From JOPF133 sp052144935 (GTDB lineage Bacteria > Acidobacteriota > Terriglobia > Bryobacterales > Bryobacteraceae), in contig JBKQPR010000274.1 in assembly GCA_052144935.1 (NCBI GenBank), positions 1 to 28,776 on the forward strand: a stretch of 28,776 nucleotides of DNA, written 5' to 3'. Shown here piece by piece: positions 1-7,346 of this stretch. The translations under genes and the position numbers were made by a program. The stretch's first letter is position 1, and each line of letters begins with the position of its first letter. The notes beneath the pieces were generated by a model. The model saw only the letters and a list, made by a program, of their open reading frames with translations, searched no databases and had not been told where the DNA came from.

Positions 1-128
1 GAAGTATGAAAACACCGCCTCCGGGTGACCGGATGGCCCCGACTGATACACCGACCCGAGACTTCCACGACTGACGGTACGCAAACACCCGCCTTCATGG
101 TGCAGAACTTCTGACCCAGGACACTAGC
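1..128. other. Left edge, no gene seen
   Basis: I see no supported coding region, RNA gene or clear terminator here. It lies just downstream of the minus-strand hypothetical gene that ends at 129, so it is probably its 3' untranslated region. Confidence 0.4.
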
Positions 129-617
129 TTATGGAACGGCGACCAGGTGACCGGAGATCTCTACGTAGATAGCATTGAGCGCCACACCGCCACTGACCCC
201 AACAGCCACAGACAGAGCGTCGGCGTAGATCTTTGCGGCCTGAGAGGTAACATTTGTACCGGGCGCCGTTGTCGGCGCAGGATCGAAGGCATAGTTGGCA
301 GAGCCACCTCCGTTCAGGCTAGACTGCAAGACAATGTACGGCTCAAACGTCCCGGGCCCCGCATAGGCGCCGATGTTGACAAAATCGACCACCAGGCGCT
401 GCCCGGCTGGGATAACCACCGATTGCGTCCCCGGCGCATAGAAACTAACTTCGGTCTGAAACGCATTCTTCGCGTCGACGGATTCCGTCAGAGCCGGGTT
501 CGCTGCCGTGTTCGCCACCTGCACGAGAGCCGCGGCGAGGGAGTGGGCGGCCTTGGGCGCAAGCAATAACAGGCCATCATAAACGGAACCATAACCCGGC
601 CGGTTCGGCCATTTCAT
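129..617 (-). CDS. Small secreted hypothetical protein
   Basis: Open frame of 162 residues from ATG 617 to TAA at 129. The frame stays open upstream to a GTG at 791 and has another ATG at 674. I prefer 617 because residues 1-30 then read like an export signal: a charged start (MKWPNRP), a hydrophobic LLLLA stretch and an Ala-rich cleavage region before VQVANTA. The mature part is rich in small and polar residues, has a VVIPAGQRLVVDFV segment and ends in VEISGHLVAVP. This resembles a class of short exported beta-rich proteins I associate with acidobacteria; that is an impression, not a domain match. No function can be given. Neighbouring DNA upstream (964-1148) holds recombinase debris, so the gene may sit in a formerly mobile stretch. 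The start site is the least certain part. Confidence 0.6.
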   Translation of the reverse strand: MKWPNRPGYGSVYDGLLLLAPKAAHSLAAALVQVANTAANPALTESVDAKNAFQTEVSFYAPGTQSVVIPAGQRLVVDFVNIGAYAGPGTFEPYIVLQSSLNGGGSANYAFDPAPTTAPGTNVTSQAAKIYADALSVAVGVSGGVALNAIYVEISGHLVAVP

Positions 618-1279
618 GTTTCCAGTCACACGGACGGCGGTTCGCTGTTCGTCAACGAATACTTCGCCCGGCATCCGGACATGATGCTGGGAGAAATGCG
701 GCTGGAGGGCACCCGGTACAAAAGGCGACACTCCTACGCGCGCGAGGAAATAACCGGCTTTGTTTGCAACAGTCGTTTTGCAACTGTGCACAGGTTTGTA
801 GCGCTGGCCATCAGGCGCCCGTGTGGCTGCGTCCAGGCGGTGCCAGAATCACCGCGCTGCGCCGTGGGCGGCGGCCAAGCGACCGCGGGCCGAGAGCTTC
901 CATCCGCGCGGCAGCAAGGCTGGCGGACGCCCTCGGCCTCCTGCGGCTGCCAGCGGGCCGATCCGCTTCGAGGAGTTTCTTTGCTTGATCCGGAGCCAGC
1001 GGTTCGATTTCCGCGCGTTCCGTCTTGGGGAAGTCAACCAGGAGAGCGACATTCGGCGGCACGAGGTCCAGCCAGGGTCCAGCCTGCAAGCTTTGTCCAG
1101 CGCCATTCGAAGAACCCTCAGGCAGTAATGTACGGTCACAGGCGACAAGCCTTCGGCGCTCTCGAGGGGGGCTTTGGGACAATTGACGCTCCCCTGGCTT
1201 CTTGCAGTTGTGGCCCCTTGACCGAGGGCGCCTCCCGGAAACTGACCCACCCGGTCGCCCGCCGGCCCCGATGTCCAGC
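618..1279. other. Non-coding/decayed stretch around a recombinase remnant
   Basis: Apart from the recombinase fragment at 964-1148, and the possible longer N-terminus of the minus-strand hypothetical (to 674 or 791), nothing here looks like an intact gene. Frames on both strands are open only because of high GC, and their translations are Arg/Pro/Ala-rich without recognisable motifs. Confidence 0.4.
964..1148 (-). pseudogene. Frameshifted remnant of a tyrosine recombinase (phage integrase)
   Basis: Two pieces of one family lie in adjacent frames. Positions 1148-1089 encode LSPVTVHYCLRVLRMALDKA, which matches the SAM-like helix bundle of phage integrases (usual form LSPxTVxxIxxVLRxALxxA). After a frame change within 1088-1072, positions 1071-964 encode LDLVPPNVALLVDFP then KTERAEIEPLAPDQAKKLLEA, which matches the next family segment (VPxNVAxLVxxP, then the LTPEEAxxLLxA start of the catalytic domain). 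No catalytic R-H-R-Y region follows in any frame. What is left is about 60 residues of a protein normally 350-400 long. It indicates a past insertion or prophage/island event next to the hypothetical at 129-617. Confidence 0.65.
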
Positions 1280-2239
1280 TCAAACCGCGACCGGCGCGCT
1301 GGCGCGGTCCAGCTTTTCGATGAATTCGGTGTCCAAGGTCAATTCGGCGGCTCCCACCAGGTCGGCCAGGTGTTCCACACGGGTGGCGCTGGCGATGGCG
1401 GAGGTGATGCCGGGGCGCGCGATCAGCCAGGCCAGCGCGACCCGCGCCGGGGTCGAATCCAACTCCTGGGCCACTTCGTCCAACGCCGCCAGCACGGCCA
1501 GTCCCCGTTCGTTCAGATACTTGCCCACTGAGCCACCGCGCACCCTGCCCTGGAGGTCGGCCTTGGTGCGGTATTTGCCGGTCAGGAATCCGGAGGCCAG
1601 CGAAAAATATGGCAGCACGCCCAGCCCGTACTCGGCCACTACCGGCGCCAAGTCCGATTCGTACGGTTCGCGCTCCACCAGGTTGTAGTGCGGCTGCAAG
1701 GTCTGGTAGCGGGGCAGGTTGTGGCGCCGCGCGGTTTCCAGGGCCTCCCGCAGGCGCGGGCCGTTGTAATTGGACGCCCCGATGTACCGCGCCTTGCCCT
1801 GTTGAATCAGCCGCGCATAAGCCCCCAGCGTCTCTTCGAGAGGCGTCTTGGAGTCGTCCTGGTGCGATTGGTAAAGATCGATGTAATCGGTCTGCAGGCG
1901 GCGCAGCGAGTCCTCTGCCGCCCGCTCGATGTAGCCGGCCGACAGCCCCACTTTGCCATTCCCCATGTCCATCCCGACCTTGGTGGCCAGGATCACCCGA
2001 TCGCGCTTGTGCCCCGATGCCAGCCAGTTGCCCAGGATGGTCTCGGATTCGCCGCCGGTATGGCCGGGCACCCAGACGGAATAGATGTCGGCGGTGTCGA
2101 TGAAACTCAAGCCGGCATCCAGGGCGGCGTCCAGCAGGCGGAGCGAATCGCTCTCGTTCAGCGTCCAGCCGAACACATTGCCGCCCAGTGTGATCACGGG
2201 CACTTTCAAGGGAGTCTTTCCCAGGTTTCTTGTTCGCAT
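1280..2239 (-). CDS. Aldo/keto reductase
   Basis: 319 residues from ATG 2239 to TGA 1280, a normal length for the family. It is a soluble NADPH-dependent oxidoreductase of the TIM-barrel aldo/keto reductase superfamily, reducing aldehydes or ketones; the substrate cannot be told. The catalytic tetrad is visible: D48 (FIDTADIYS), Y53, K87 (ILATKVG) and H126 (LYQSHQDD). IGASNYNG (about 157-164) is the usual strand-6 motif, and a C-terminal SAIASATRVEHL segment fits the NADP-phosphate pocket. It resembles the YajO/Tas-like branch rather than the plant-type AKRs. The frame extends 19 codons further upstream, but that part is Arg/Pro-rich and matches nothing, so the MRTRNLGK start is preferred. 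The gene stands alone, with two related palindromes 95-165 bp upstream that may control it. Confidence 0.92.
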   Translation of the reverse strand: MRTRNLGKTPLKVPVITLGGNVFGWTLNESDSLRLLDAALDAGLSFIDTADIYSVWVPGHTGGESETILGNWLASGHKRDRVILATKVGMDMGNGKVGLSAGYIERAAEDSLRRLQTDYIDLYQSHQDDSKTPLEETLGAYARLIQQGKARYIGASNYNGPRLREALETARRHNLPRYQTLQPHYNLVEREPYESDLAPVVAEYGLGVLPYFSLASGFLTGKYRTKADLQGRVRGGSVGKYLNERGLAVLAALDEVAQELDSTPARVALAWLIARPGITSAIASATRVEHLADLVGAAELTLDTEFIEKLDRASAPVAV

Positions 2240-2332
2240 ATGCCGATGGGATGCCGGGCGGGGCGGGCGGGATGCGGCGGCGCAACCAGCGCCCAAACGC
2301 AGGCCGAGGCTGCTGAAGCCTAGCCGTGGGAA

Positions 2333-2403
2333 CGGGTACTTAAGTATCCGTTTTCAACTGTAACTTATTGATTCTTAGTACAGGAGCGGGTACTGAGTAC
2401 CGG
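2333..2403. promoter_or_regulatory. Pair of related palindromes upstream of the aldo/keto reductase
   Basis: Palindrome one is CGGGTACTTAAGTATCCG (2333-2350, one mismatch). Palindrome two is CGGGTACTGAGTACCGG (2387-2403). They share the half site CGGGTACT and start 54 bp apart. Between them (2359-2384) lies a weaker inverted pair, CTGTAACTTA/TTAGTACAG. The stretch is far more AT-rich than its surroundings and sits upstream of the minus-strand reductase. Paired dyads of this kind usually bind a dimeric repressor, or mark a repeat family. No regulator gene is next to it. Confidence 0.5.
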
Positions 2404-2435
2404 TTTCCGGGGGAGCTTCGCACCGCCGGGCCAGG

Positions 2436-2508
2436 GCCTGCGCCAGGGATGATCTCCGAATGGCCAATCTCCCCCTGGCAGGCTGAAGTCGGCTGAAGCA
2501 GGCCCCAC
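2436..2508. repeat. Stem-loop and CAGGCTGAAG-type intergenic repeat
   Basis: GCCTGCGCCAGGG (2436-2448) pairs with CCCTGGCAGGC (2473-2483) to give an 11-bp stem with a 2-nt bulge and a 24-nt loop. Next to it GGCTGAAG occurs twice (2481-2488 and 2491-2498), followed by GCAGGCCCCAC. A related sequence, GGGCAGGCTAAAGCATGCCC, is at 27661-27680. The stem lies just after the stop of the minus-strand ATPase gene, so it could also stop transcription, although no U-tract follows. Confidence 0.4.
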
Positions 2509-2510
2509 TT

Positions 2511-3272
2511 TTACACCCGCTCCACGCGGTCCATTTCCAGAAACTCGCGGATGTGGGGATGGCTGGATTTGGCCAGGTCCCCGGTGGGTCCGAAGTAGAT
2601 CACCCTACCCTCATAGAGGAAGACCACGCGATCGGCCACCTTATACATGAGGTCCAGATCGTGCGTCACCACCACGGAAGTCAGATGCAGTTGCCGCTTG
2701 AGGCGCAGCATCAGGTCGCCCAGGTGGTCGGACATGATGGGGTCCACCATGGTGGTGGGCTCGTCGTAGAGGATGCATTGCGGTTGGGCGGCCAGCGCGC
2801 GGGAAATAGCCACCGCGCGTTTGTACCCGGTGGAGAGGTCGGCGGGATAAGCGTCGCGGGCTTCGGCGATATCCACCATCCCCAGCAGTCCGTTGACCAC
2901 GTCTTCCTTATTCTTTTCGTCGTAGTCTTCGCGCAGCTCCAGCGAAAACAGCACGTTTTCCGCCACCGTCATGGAATCGAACAGGGCGCCCGATTGAAAC
3001 ACCATGGTCACCTTGCGGCGGATGCGCCGCAACTCGGCCTCCGGCATATCGGTGATGTCCTCGTGCGCCACAATGATCCGCCCGCTGTCCGGCTTCAAGA
3101 ATCCCATAATGTGGGAAAGCGTCACCGATTTGCCCACCCCGCTGCGGCCGATGATGGCGACCGTCTCGCCCGGATTGACGCCAAAGTTGGAATCGACCAA
3201 AACCGGGTGGTCGAACGTCTTAAAGACGTGGCGGAACTCGATGTAGTGTGGGAACGGATCACTTTGCGGCAT
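2511..3272 (-). CDS. ABC transporter ATP-binding protein, MlaF-like
   Basis: 253 residues from ATG 3272, a normal length for a stand-alone ATPase. Walker A is GRSGVGKS (42-49), the Q-loop glutamine is Q93, Walker B is ILYDE (167-171) and the switch histidine is H204. The signature is LSTGYKR (146-152) instead of LSGGQ/LSGGM. The pattern GALFDSMTVAENV, DEPTTMVDPI and VVTHDLD is that of the Mla/Ttg2/Mce group, which moves phospholipids between outer and inner membrane; MlaF energises MlaE. Partner genes (mlaE permease, mlaD) are not in this window. The start overlaps the end of mobA by 14 bp, so the two are co-transcribed. A longer upstream frame exists but is only the mobA shadow. The subfamily is likely; the exact substrate is not shown. 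Confidence 0.88.
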   Translation of the reverse strand: MPQSDPFPHYIEFRHVFKTFDHPVLVDSNFGVNPGETVAIIGRSGVGKSVTLSHIMGFLKPDSGRIIVAHEDITDMPEAELRRIRRKVTMVFQSGALFDSMTVAENVLFSLELREDYDEKNKEDVVNGLLGMVDIAEARDAYPADLSTGYKRAVAISRALAAQPQCILYDEPTTMVDPIMSDHLGDLMLRLKRQLHLTSVVVTHDLDLMYKVADRVVFLYEGRVIYFGPTGDLAKSSHPHIREFLEMDRVERV

Positions 3273-3852
3273 AGCGGGGCGCCCACGGGGCCCAATCCTC
3301 GGGGGTGTTGACGTTTTGAAAGACTCCGGCTTCGGCCACCGGCCAGCGGCACACGGCGAGAGGCGCGCTTTGGGCGTCTTCTTCAAGCGCCGCCACAATC
3401 TTGCGCACTCCGCGGGCGAAGGCGCGGCCCAGGGGCTCGAGCGCGCGGCGATGGTAGACCGCGCACAAGGGTTCTGGGCGGCCGCCGGGACCCACGGGCA
3501 CGAGCGCGTCGGCGTCCGACCGGGCGGCGGCGTCCAGCAGGCCGGCCAGAAATTCCGCCGAGAGTCCGGGCATGTCGCAGGCCACCAGCAGGTTCCAATC
3601 GGAGGCCGTGTGCCCGAGGGCGGTGAGGATGCCTCCCAGGGGTCCCTCGCCCGGGTACCGATCGGGAATCGCCGGATAGCCGACCAGCGGCGCCAGTTGC
3701 GGGTTGCCCACCAGCACGACGCCGCCGGCGGCCCGCTCCACAAAGCCGGCGAGAGACCGGCCGAGCAGGCTGCCGCGGAAGGGCAGCAAAGCCTTGTCGC
3801 TCCCCATTCGGGAACTTCTTCCGCCCACCAGCAGGTACCCGGCGCAGCTCAC
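3259..3852 (-). CDS. mobA: Molybdenum cofactor guanylyltransferase MobA
   Basis: 197 residues from a GTG start at 3852, the usual length for MobA. The enzyme joins GMP from GTP to molybdopterin-Mo to form the guanine dinucleotide cofactor. The nucleotide-binding signature LVGGRSSRMGSDKALLP is at 8-24 (invariant R15, G17, K20). GPLGG (70-74) and the metal-binding ACDMPG (D93) follow, with a C-terminal NVNTPEDW block typical of the family. No other molybdenum cofactor gene is nearby. It precedes and overlaps the ABC ATPase gene by 14 bp. The GTG is chosen because the signature must lie within about 10 residues of the N-terminus; the ATG at 3868 is in another frame. It is divergent from the transglycosylase gene across a 156-bp gap. 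Confidence 0.9.
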   Translation of the reverse strand: MSCAGYLLVGGRSSRMGSDKALLPFRGSLLGRSLAGFVERAAGGVVLVGNPQLAPLVGYPAIPDRYPGEGPLGGILTALGHTASDWNLLVACDMPGLSAEFLAGLLDAAARSDADALVPVGPGGRPEPLCAVYHRRALEPLGRAFARGVRKIVAALEEDAQSAPLAVCRWPVAEAGVFQNVNTPEDWAPWAPRYAAK

Positions 3853-3993
3853 ACAGAAATGATAACATTGGGTTTCGAAGTCACTCCGCGTCCTGGCTGC
3901 GAATCCCGCGCATTCCGCACGCCCGGCCTGGACGGCGGCTGCCGGCCGGGGAGTCGAAGGCCGGGCGCGTTTTGCGGAGGGCGCGGGTTGGGC

Positions 3994-4011
3994 AGGGGAG
4001 CAAACAATTTG
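3994..4011 (+). promoter_or_regulatory. Shine-Dalgarno deciding a TTG start
   Basis: AGGGGAG (3994-4000) lies 8 nt before a TTG at 4009-4011. This is the only good ribosome site near the transglycosylase start. Using it adds a basic residue and a hydrophobic stretch (IRFCFTMLGMTAMTAYPA) that makes an export signal; the later ATGs at 4030, 4039 and 4048 leave the protein without one. Confidence 0.6.
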
Positions 4012-4785
4012 ATTCGATTTTGTTTTACAATGTTGGGCATGACGGCGATGACGGCTTATCCCGCGGACACGTCCACCGCTCCCCTCGCGGGAGAGCGCAT
4101 CACCACCGTGATCCGGCCGGACCAGCGCACGGGCAAACTGGTGCGCAGCGTCGTCGTCACCGCCCGCCCCGTTCCGCAGCCGAAAGCCGTACCGGCGCTC
4201 GCCGTAACCCCGCGGGTGGTCAACCCCGTAATTCCCGGGGCCGCGCCGGAAACCAAGCTGGCGGACGCCCGGCCCGGCGGGCTGAATGAGGCCGTGGAAC
4301 GGATCGCCGCCGATCAGGAATTGTCAGCCGAGCTGATCCATTCCGTAATCCAGGTGGAGAGCAACTACAATCCCAACGCGGTCTCCCGCAAGGGCGCGCA
4401 GGGGCTGATGCAATTGATTCCGTCCACCGCGCGGCGCTTCGGCGTGGTGGACGCCTTCAACCCAGTGGATAACATTCAGGGTGGCGCCCGATATCTGAAG
4501 TACCTGCTCGATCTGTACGGCGGCGACTATGGTTTGGCGCTGGCCGCTTATAATGCGGGCGAGGGCGCGGTGGCCAGGTACGGCGCTATCCCGCCTTATC
4601 CGGAGACCCGGAACTACGTGCAATCGGTGGCCCAGCAGCTTCGCAAGAACAACGCCGCGGCCCAATCGAAACAGGCCGAGCGAAAGCTTGAAGCAAGGCC
4701 CGAAGCAAGGCCCGAAGCAAAGAATTCCACTCGCATCGTCGAAATCAGGTTGCCCGACGGTTCGGTGCGTTACGTCTCGCAATGA
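4009..4785 (+). CDS. Lytic transglycosylase (SLT domain), exported
   Basis: 258 residues from TTG 4009. The enzyme cuts the MurNAc-GlcNAc bond of peptidoglycan with formation of 1,6-anhydro-MurNAc, in the periplasm. The signal peptide is residues 1-19. A Pro/Val/Arg-rich linker runs to about 85, then the Slt70-type catalytic domain at about 92-210: LIHSVIQVESNYNPNAVS with catalytic E117, GLMQLIPSTA, NIQGGARYLKYLL and LALAAYNAGEGAV. The C-terminus has a Glu-Ala-Arg-Pro repeat built from a 12-bp unit (GAAGCAAGGCCC at 4690-4701 and 4702-4713, partly again at 4714), then a short VEIRLPDGSVRYVSQ end. It lies 10 bp before an N-acetylmuramoyl-alanine amidase gene, so the two peptidoglycan-cutting enzymes are probably made together. 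Sizes and motifs match the MltC/MltE/Slt-like family, with no LysM or lipobox. Confidence 0.9.
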   Translation: MIRFCFTMLGMTAMTAYPADTSTAPLAGERITTVIRPDQRTGKLVRSVVVTARPVPQPKAVPALAVTPRVVNPVIPGAAPETKLADARPGGLNEAVERIAADQELSAELIHSVIQVESNYNPNAVSRKGAQGLMQLIPSTARRFGVVDAFNPVDNIQGGARYLKYLLDLYGGDYGLALAAYNAGEGAVARYGAIPPYPETRNYVQSVAQQLRKNNAAAQSKQAERKLEARPEARPEAKNSTRIVEIRLPDGSVRYVSQ

Positions 4786-4795
4786 GAATTGTGGC

Positions 4796-6511
4796 ATGAA
4801 GCGGATGGCGGCACTGGCGGTTTGGATTCCCCTGCTGTGGGCGCAGGCGGATCGCTCCGGTGTGCTCGCAGTCACGGCGGTGCGGCACTGGTCGCTGGGC
4901 GATGTAACGCGGGTGGCGGTAGAGGTTTCGGCCGAGTTCACATTCCACACCGATCGCCTGCACAATCCGGAGCGCGTCTACTTCGACATTTCGAATGCGG
5001 TGCCGCACATCGGCCAACACCCTATGTACTCGGAGTTGCTGGAGGACGACAGTCGAGTGGTGCGGCTGCGGGTGGCGGAGACCATTCGCGGAGTGACGCG
5101 CGTTGTGCTGGACCTGGCCGGTCCGTCGGATGTGACCACCTCGCAACTGGCCAATCCCGATCGCCTGATCATCGAAGTGCGCTCCGGCCCAGGTCCCGTC
5201 ATGCCGCCCCACATGCCGCGGACCACCGAACCGGAGGGACCAGAGCGCACCCCGGGCCCGCCGAAGGCGGACCCGATCGCTCCCGCCATGCGCCAGGTAA
5301 AGGCCATCGTGGCGGCGGCGGATCTGGCCTCGGCTGAAATGGTGATGGCGGAGCCTTCCCAAACCCAGTTGGCCCCCGCCCCGCCGGCCAGGCCGGAAGA
5401 CGCCTCGAAGAGCCTCCCGGCGCCCGATGCCTCCAACCCCGACATGGCGCCCCATGATCCTGCCGCTGGGTTGACGGCGCCCGCCGCAACGTCCGCCATC
5501 CCCGCCGGGATGCCCGATGGGGTGCCTTCCGGGCTGCCCTCTGGGGTGCCCTCGGGGCCCGACAAGGCGGCGCGCCATGATTCATCCGCCGCGTTGCCTG
5601 CCCCCGCGGCGACCGCCGGCGCCATCCCCGCCGGGGTTCCCTCTGGGGTGCCCTCTGGGCCCGGCAAAGCGGCGCGACGCGACTCGGCCACGGCGTTGTC
5701 CGCCACGGTCCCCCCAACCCCTGCCGGGGTGCTCGATGGGCCCGGGAAGGCGGCGCGCCACACCGCCAGCGGCGACAATTCGCTGATCCGCGAGCTGGGC
5801 TTGAAGATCTCCAGGGTGGTGATCGACCCCGGCCACGGCGGACACGACGAGGGCACCCAGGGCGCCCATGGTCTGCAGGAGAAGGAATTGGTGCTGGACG
5901 TGGCTAAACGGGTGGGCAAGCTGATCGAGGAGAAGATGGGAGCGGAGGTCGTCTACACGCGCTCCGACGACACCTTCATTCCGCTGGAACGGCGGACCGC
6001 GATAGCCAACGAAAAGAAGGCCGACCTGTTCCTTTCCATCCACGCCAACTCTTCTCCGGTGGCGCGGATCACGGGAATGGAGACGTACTATCTGAACTTC
6101 GCCGACACCAAAGACGCCATGGACGTAGCGGCGCGCGAAAACGCCGCCGCACATCAATCGATTTTCGAGCTGCGCGACATCGTCCAGAAGATCACCCTGC
6201 ACGACAAGGCCGAAGAGTCCAAGGAACTCGCCAGCCGCATTCAAAGCTCGCTGTACGCTCTTGCCGCGCGCGAACTCCCCGGAACCAGGAACCGGGGAGT
6301 GAAGAAGGCCCCCTTCGTGGTGCTGATCGGCGCGCAGATTCCGTCCGTTCTGGCCGAGATCGGCTTCCTCAGCAACCCTCGCGAAGAGATTTTGCTGAAG
6401 AGATCGGATTACCGCCAGAAGCTGGCCGAGGCGTTGTATCGCGGCGTGCAGCGATACGCCGACGGCCTGAGTCATTTCCAGGTAGCGCAGCAGACCCAGA
6501 ACCGGCCCTGA
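4796..6511 (+). CDS. N-acetylmuramoyl-L-alanine amidase with AMIN domain (AmiC-like)
   Basis: 571 residues, exported by a signal peptide at about 1-16. Residues 25-130 form an AMIN-like domain, which targets such amidases to peptidoglycan and the division site. Residues 140-325 are a Pro/Ala/Gly/Ser linker with internal repeats. Residues 338-560 are the zinc amidase (Amidase_3) domain: VIDPGHGGHDEG with zinc ligand H347, E362 (LQEKE), H416 (SIHANSS) and catalytic E521 (LAEIGFLSN). It removes stem peptides from MurNAc during cell separation and wall turnover. The segment at about 435-500 is the helix inserted in AmiB/AmiC enzymes that blocks the active site until an EnvC/NlpD-type activator binds; its presence here is inferred from length. 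The linker is unusually long. It follows the transglycosylase gene by 10 bp and overlaps the next gene by 1 bp (TGATG). Confidence 0.92.
   Translation: MKRMAALAVWIPLLWAQADRSGVLAVTAVRHWSLGDVTRVAVEVSAEFTFHTDRLHNPERVYFDISNAVPHIGQHPMYSELLEDDSRVVRLRVAETIRGVTRVVLDLAGPSDVTTSQLANPDRLIIEVRSGPGPVMPPHMPRTTEPEGPERTPGPPKADPIAPAMRQVKAIVAAADLASAEMVMAEPSQTQLAPAPPARPEDASKSLPAPDASNPDMAPHDPAAGLTAPAATSAIPAGMPDGVPSGLPSGVPSGPDKAARHDSSAALPAPAATAGAIPAGVPSGVPSGPGKAARRDSATALSATVPPTPAGVLDGPGKAARHTASGDNSLIRELGLKISRVVIDPGHGGHDEGTQGAHGLQEKELVLDVAKRVGKLIEEKMGAEVVYTRSDDTFIPLERRTAIANEKKADLFLSIHANSSPVARITGMETYYLNFADTKDAMDVAARENAAAHQSIFELRDIVQKITLHDKAEESKELASRIQSSLYALAARELPGTRNRGVKKAPFVVLIGAQIPSVLAEIGFLSNPREEILLKRSDYRQKLAEALYRGVQRYADGLSHFQVAQQTQNRP
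5498..5757 (+). repeat. Imperfect tandem repeats in the amidase linker
   Basis: Three diverged copies encode a block of the form PAG-(VPSG repeats)-P-x-KAARxDS. Copy one begins near 5500 (IPAGMPDGVPSG...DKAARHDS), copy two near 5630 (IPAGVPSGVPSG...GKAARRDS) and copy three near 5718 (PAGVLDGPGKAARH). Within them the 12-bp VPSG unit (GGGGTGCCCTCT-like) is itself repeated. Copies differ in length, so the tract has probably grown and shrunk by slippage. Confidence 0.7.
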
Positions 6512-7260
6512 TGCGCGTTCTGGCATTCCGCCACGTCCCTTTCGAGGGATTGGGGCACATTCAACCGGCTTTGGAGAGCCGCGGCGCGATCGTCGACTGC
6601 GTGGACCTCTACGGGGAAGGCCCATACCAAGAACACGACTCCCCGCCCGATCCGGCAGCAGCGGCCGGGCTGATCTTCATGGGCGGGCCCATGTCGGCCA
6701 ACGACGGCCTGCCTTACCTGGAGCGCGAGATCGCCATTCTGCGCCAGGCTCTGGAGCGCGGCCAACCGGTGCTGGGCGTGTGCCTGGGCGCGCAACTGCT
6801 GGCCCGCGCGGCCGGCGCCCGGGTGTATGCCAATCCGCGCAAGGAGATCGGCTGGTACGACATCTATCGCACTCCGGCAGGGGGCGCCGATCCCCTGCTG
6901 GGCGAATTGGGCGCCAGACAGACGGTCTTCCACTGGCACGGCGAGACATTCGATCTTCCCCCAGGCGCCGAGTGGCTGGCATGGTCGGAGGCCTGCCGCC
7001 ACCAGGCCTTCCGGCTTGGATCGAGCGCCTATGGGCTGCAATTCCACCTGGAAGTGACGCCGGCGATGATCGCGGATTGGCAACAACAGGACGTGAATTG
7101 CGGGGATGTGCGCGAATTGGACGGGCCTCTGGATACCCAACGGGGCGCGGCCCAACTGGCGGATTGCGCCCATCGCGTGTTTGGGCGCTGGGCCGCTCTG
7201 CTCAAAACCGCACCGCCCGGTATCGAGACGCGTACTAAAGCTCTGGCTCCAAAGGGCTAG
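6511..7260 (+). CDS. Class I glutamine amidotransferase (GMP synthase-like)
   Basis: 249 residues; the ATG overlaps the amidase stop by 1 bp, so it is translationally coupled. It is a soluble GATase1 domain that would free ammonia from glutamine or hydrolyse a gamma-glutamyl compound. The nucleophile is C91 in GVCLGAQ; the His and Glu of the triad are H179 and E181 in LQFHLE. FMGGPMSAND (56-65) is the oxyanion-side loop. There is no synthetase (ATP-pyrophosphatase) domain, so this is not GuaA itself; stand-alone members are annotated as GMP synthase-like amidotransferases and some cleave gamma-glutamyl-amines. The family is certain, the substrate is not. Its place after two peptidoglycan hydrolase genes may simply reflect a compact operon. 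Confidence 0.88.
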   Translation: MRVLAFRHVPFEGLGHIQPALESRGAIVDCVDLYGEGPYQEHDSPPDPAAAAGLIFMGGPMSANDGLPYLEREIAILRQALERGQPVLGVCLGAQLLARAAGARVYANPRKEIGWYDIYRTPAGGADPLLGELGARQTVFHWHGETFDLPPGAEWLAWSEACRHQAFRLGSSAYGLQFHLEVTPAMIADWQQQDVNCGDVRELDGPLDTQRGAAQLADCAHRVFGRWAALLKTAPPGIETRTKALAPKG

Positions 7261-7346
7261 CCCAATCCCCTCAAACATTGATGCGGACCCTCTCGTTTGC
7301 GGGGATTGCCCGGCGCATGGATGTGTAGGAAAATACAACTGTATCT

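Noticed and set aside
849..2285. 478-residue minus-strand open frame
   Set aside because: Shadow of the aldo/keto reductase in a GC-rich frame. Only its last part (1089-1148) is meaningful, as recombinase debris.
4026..4031. TACAAT as a -10 box giving a leaderless start at 4039
   Set aside because: No -35 match at normal spacing, and the TTG with AGGGGAG explains the export signal better.
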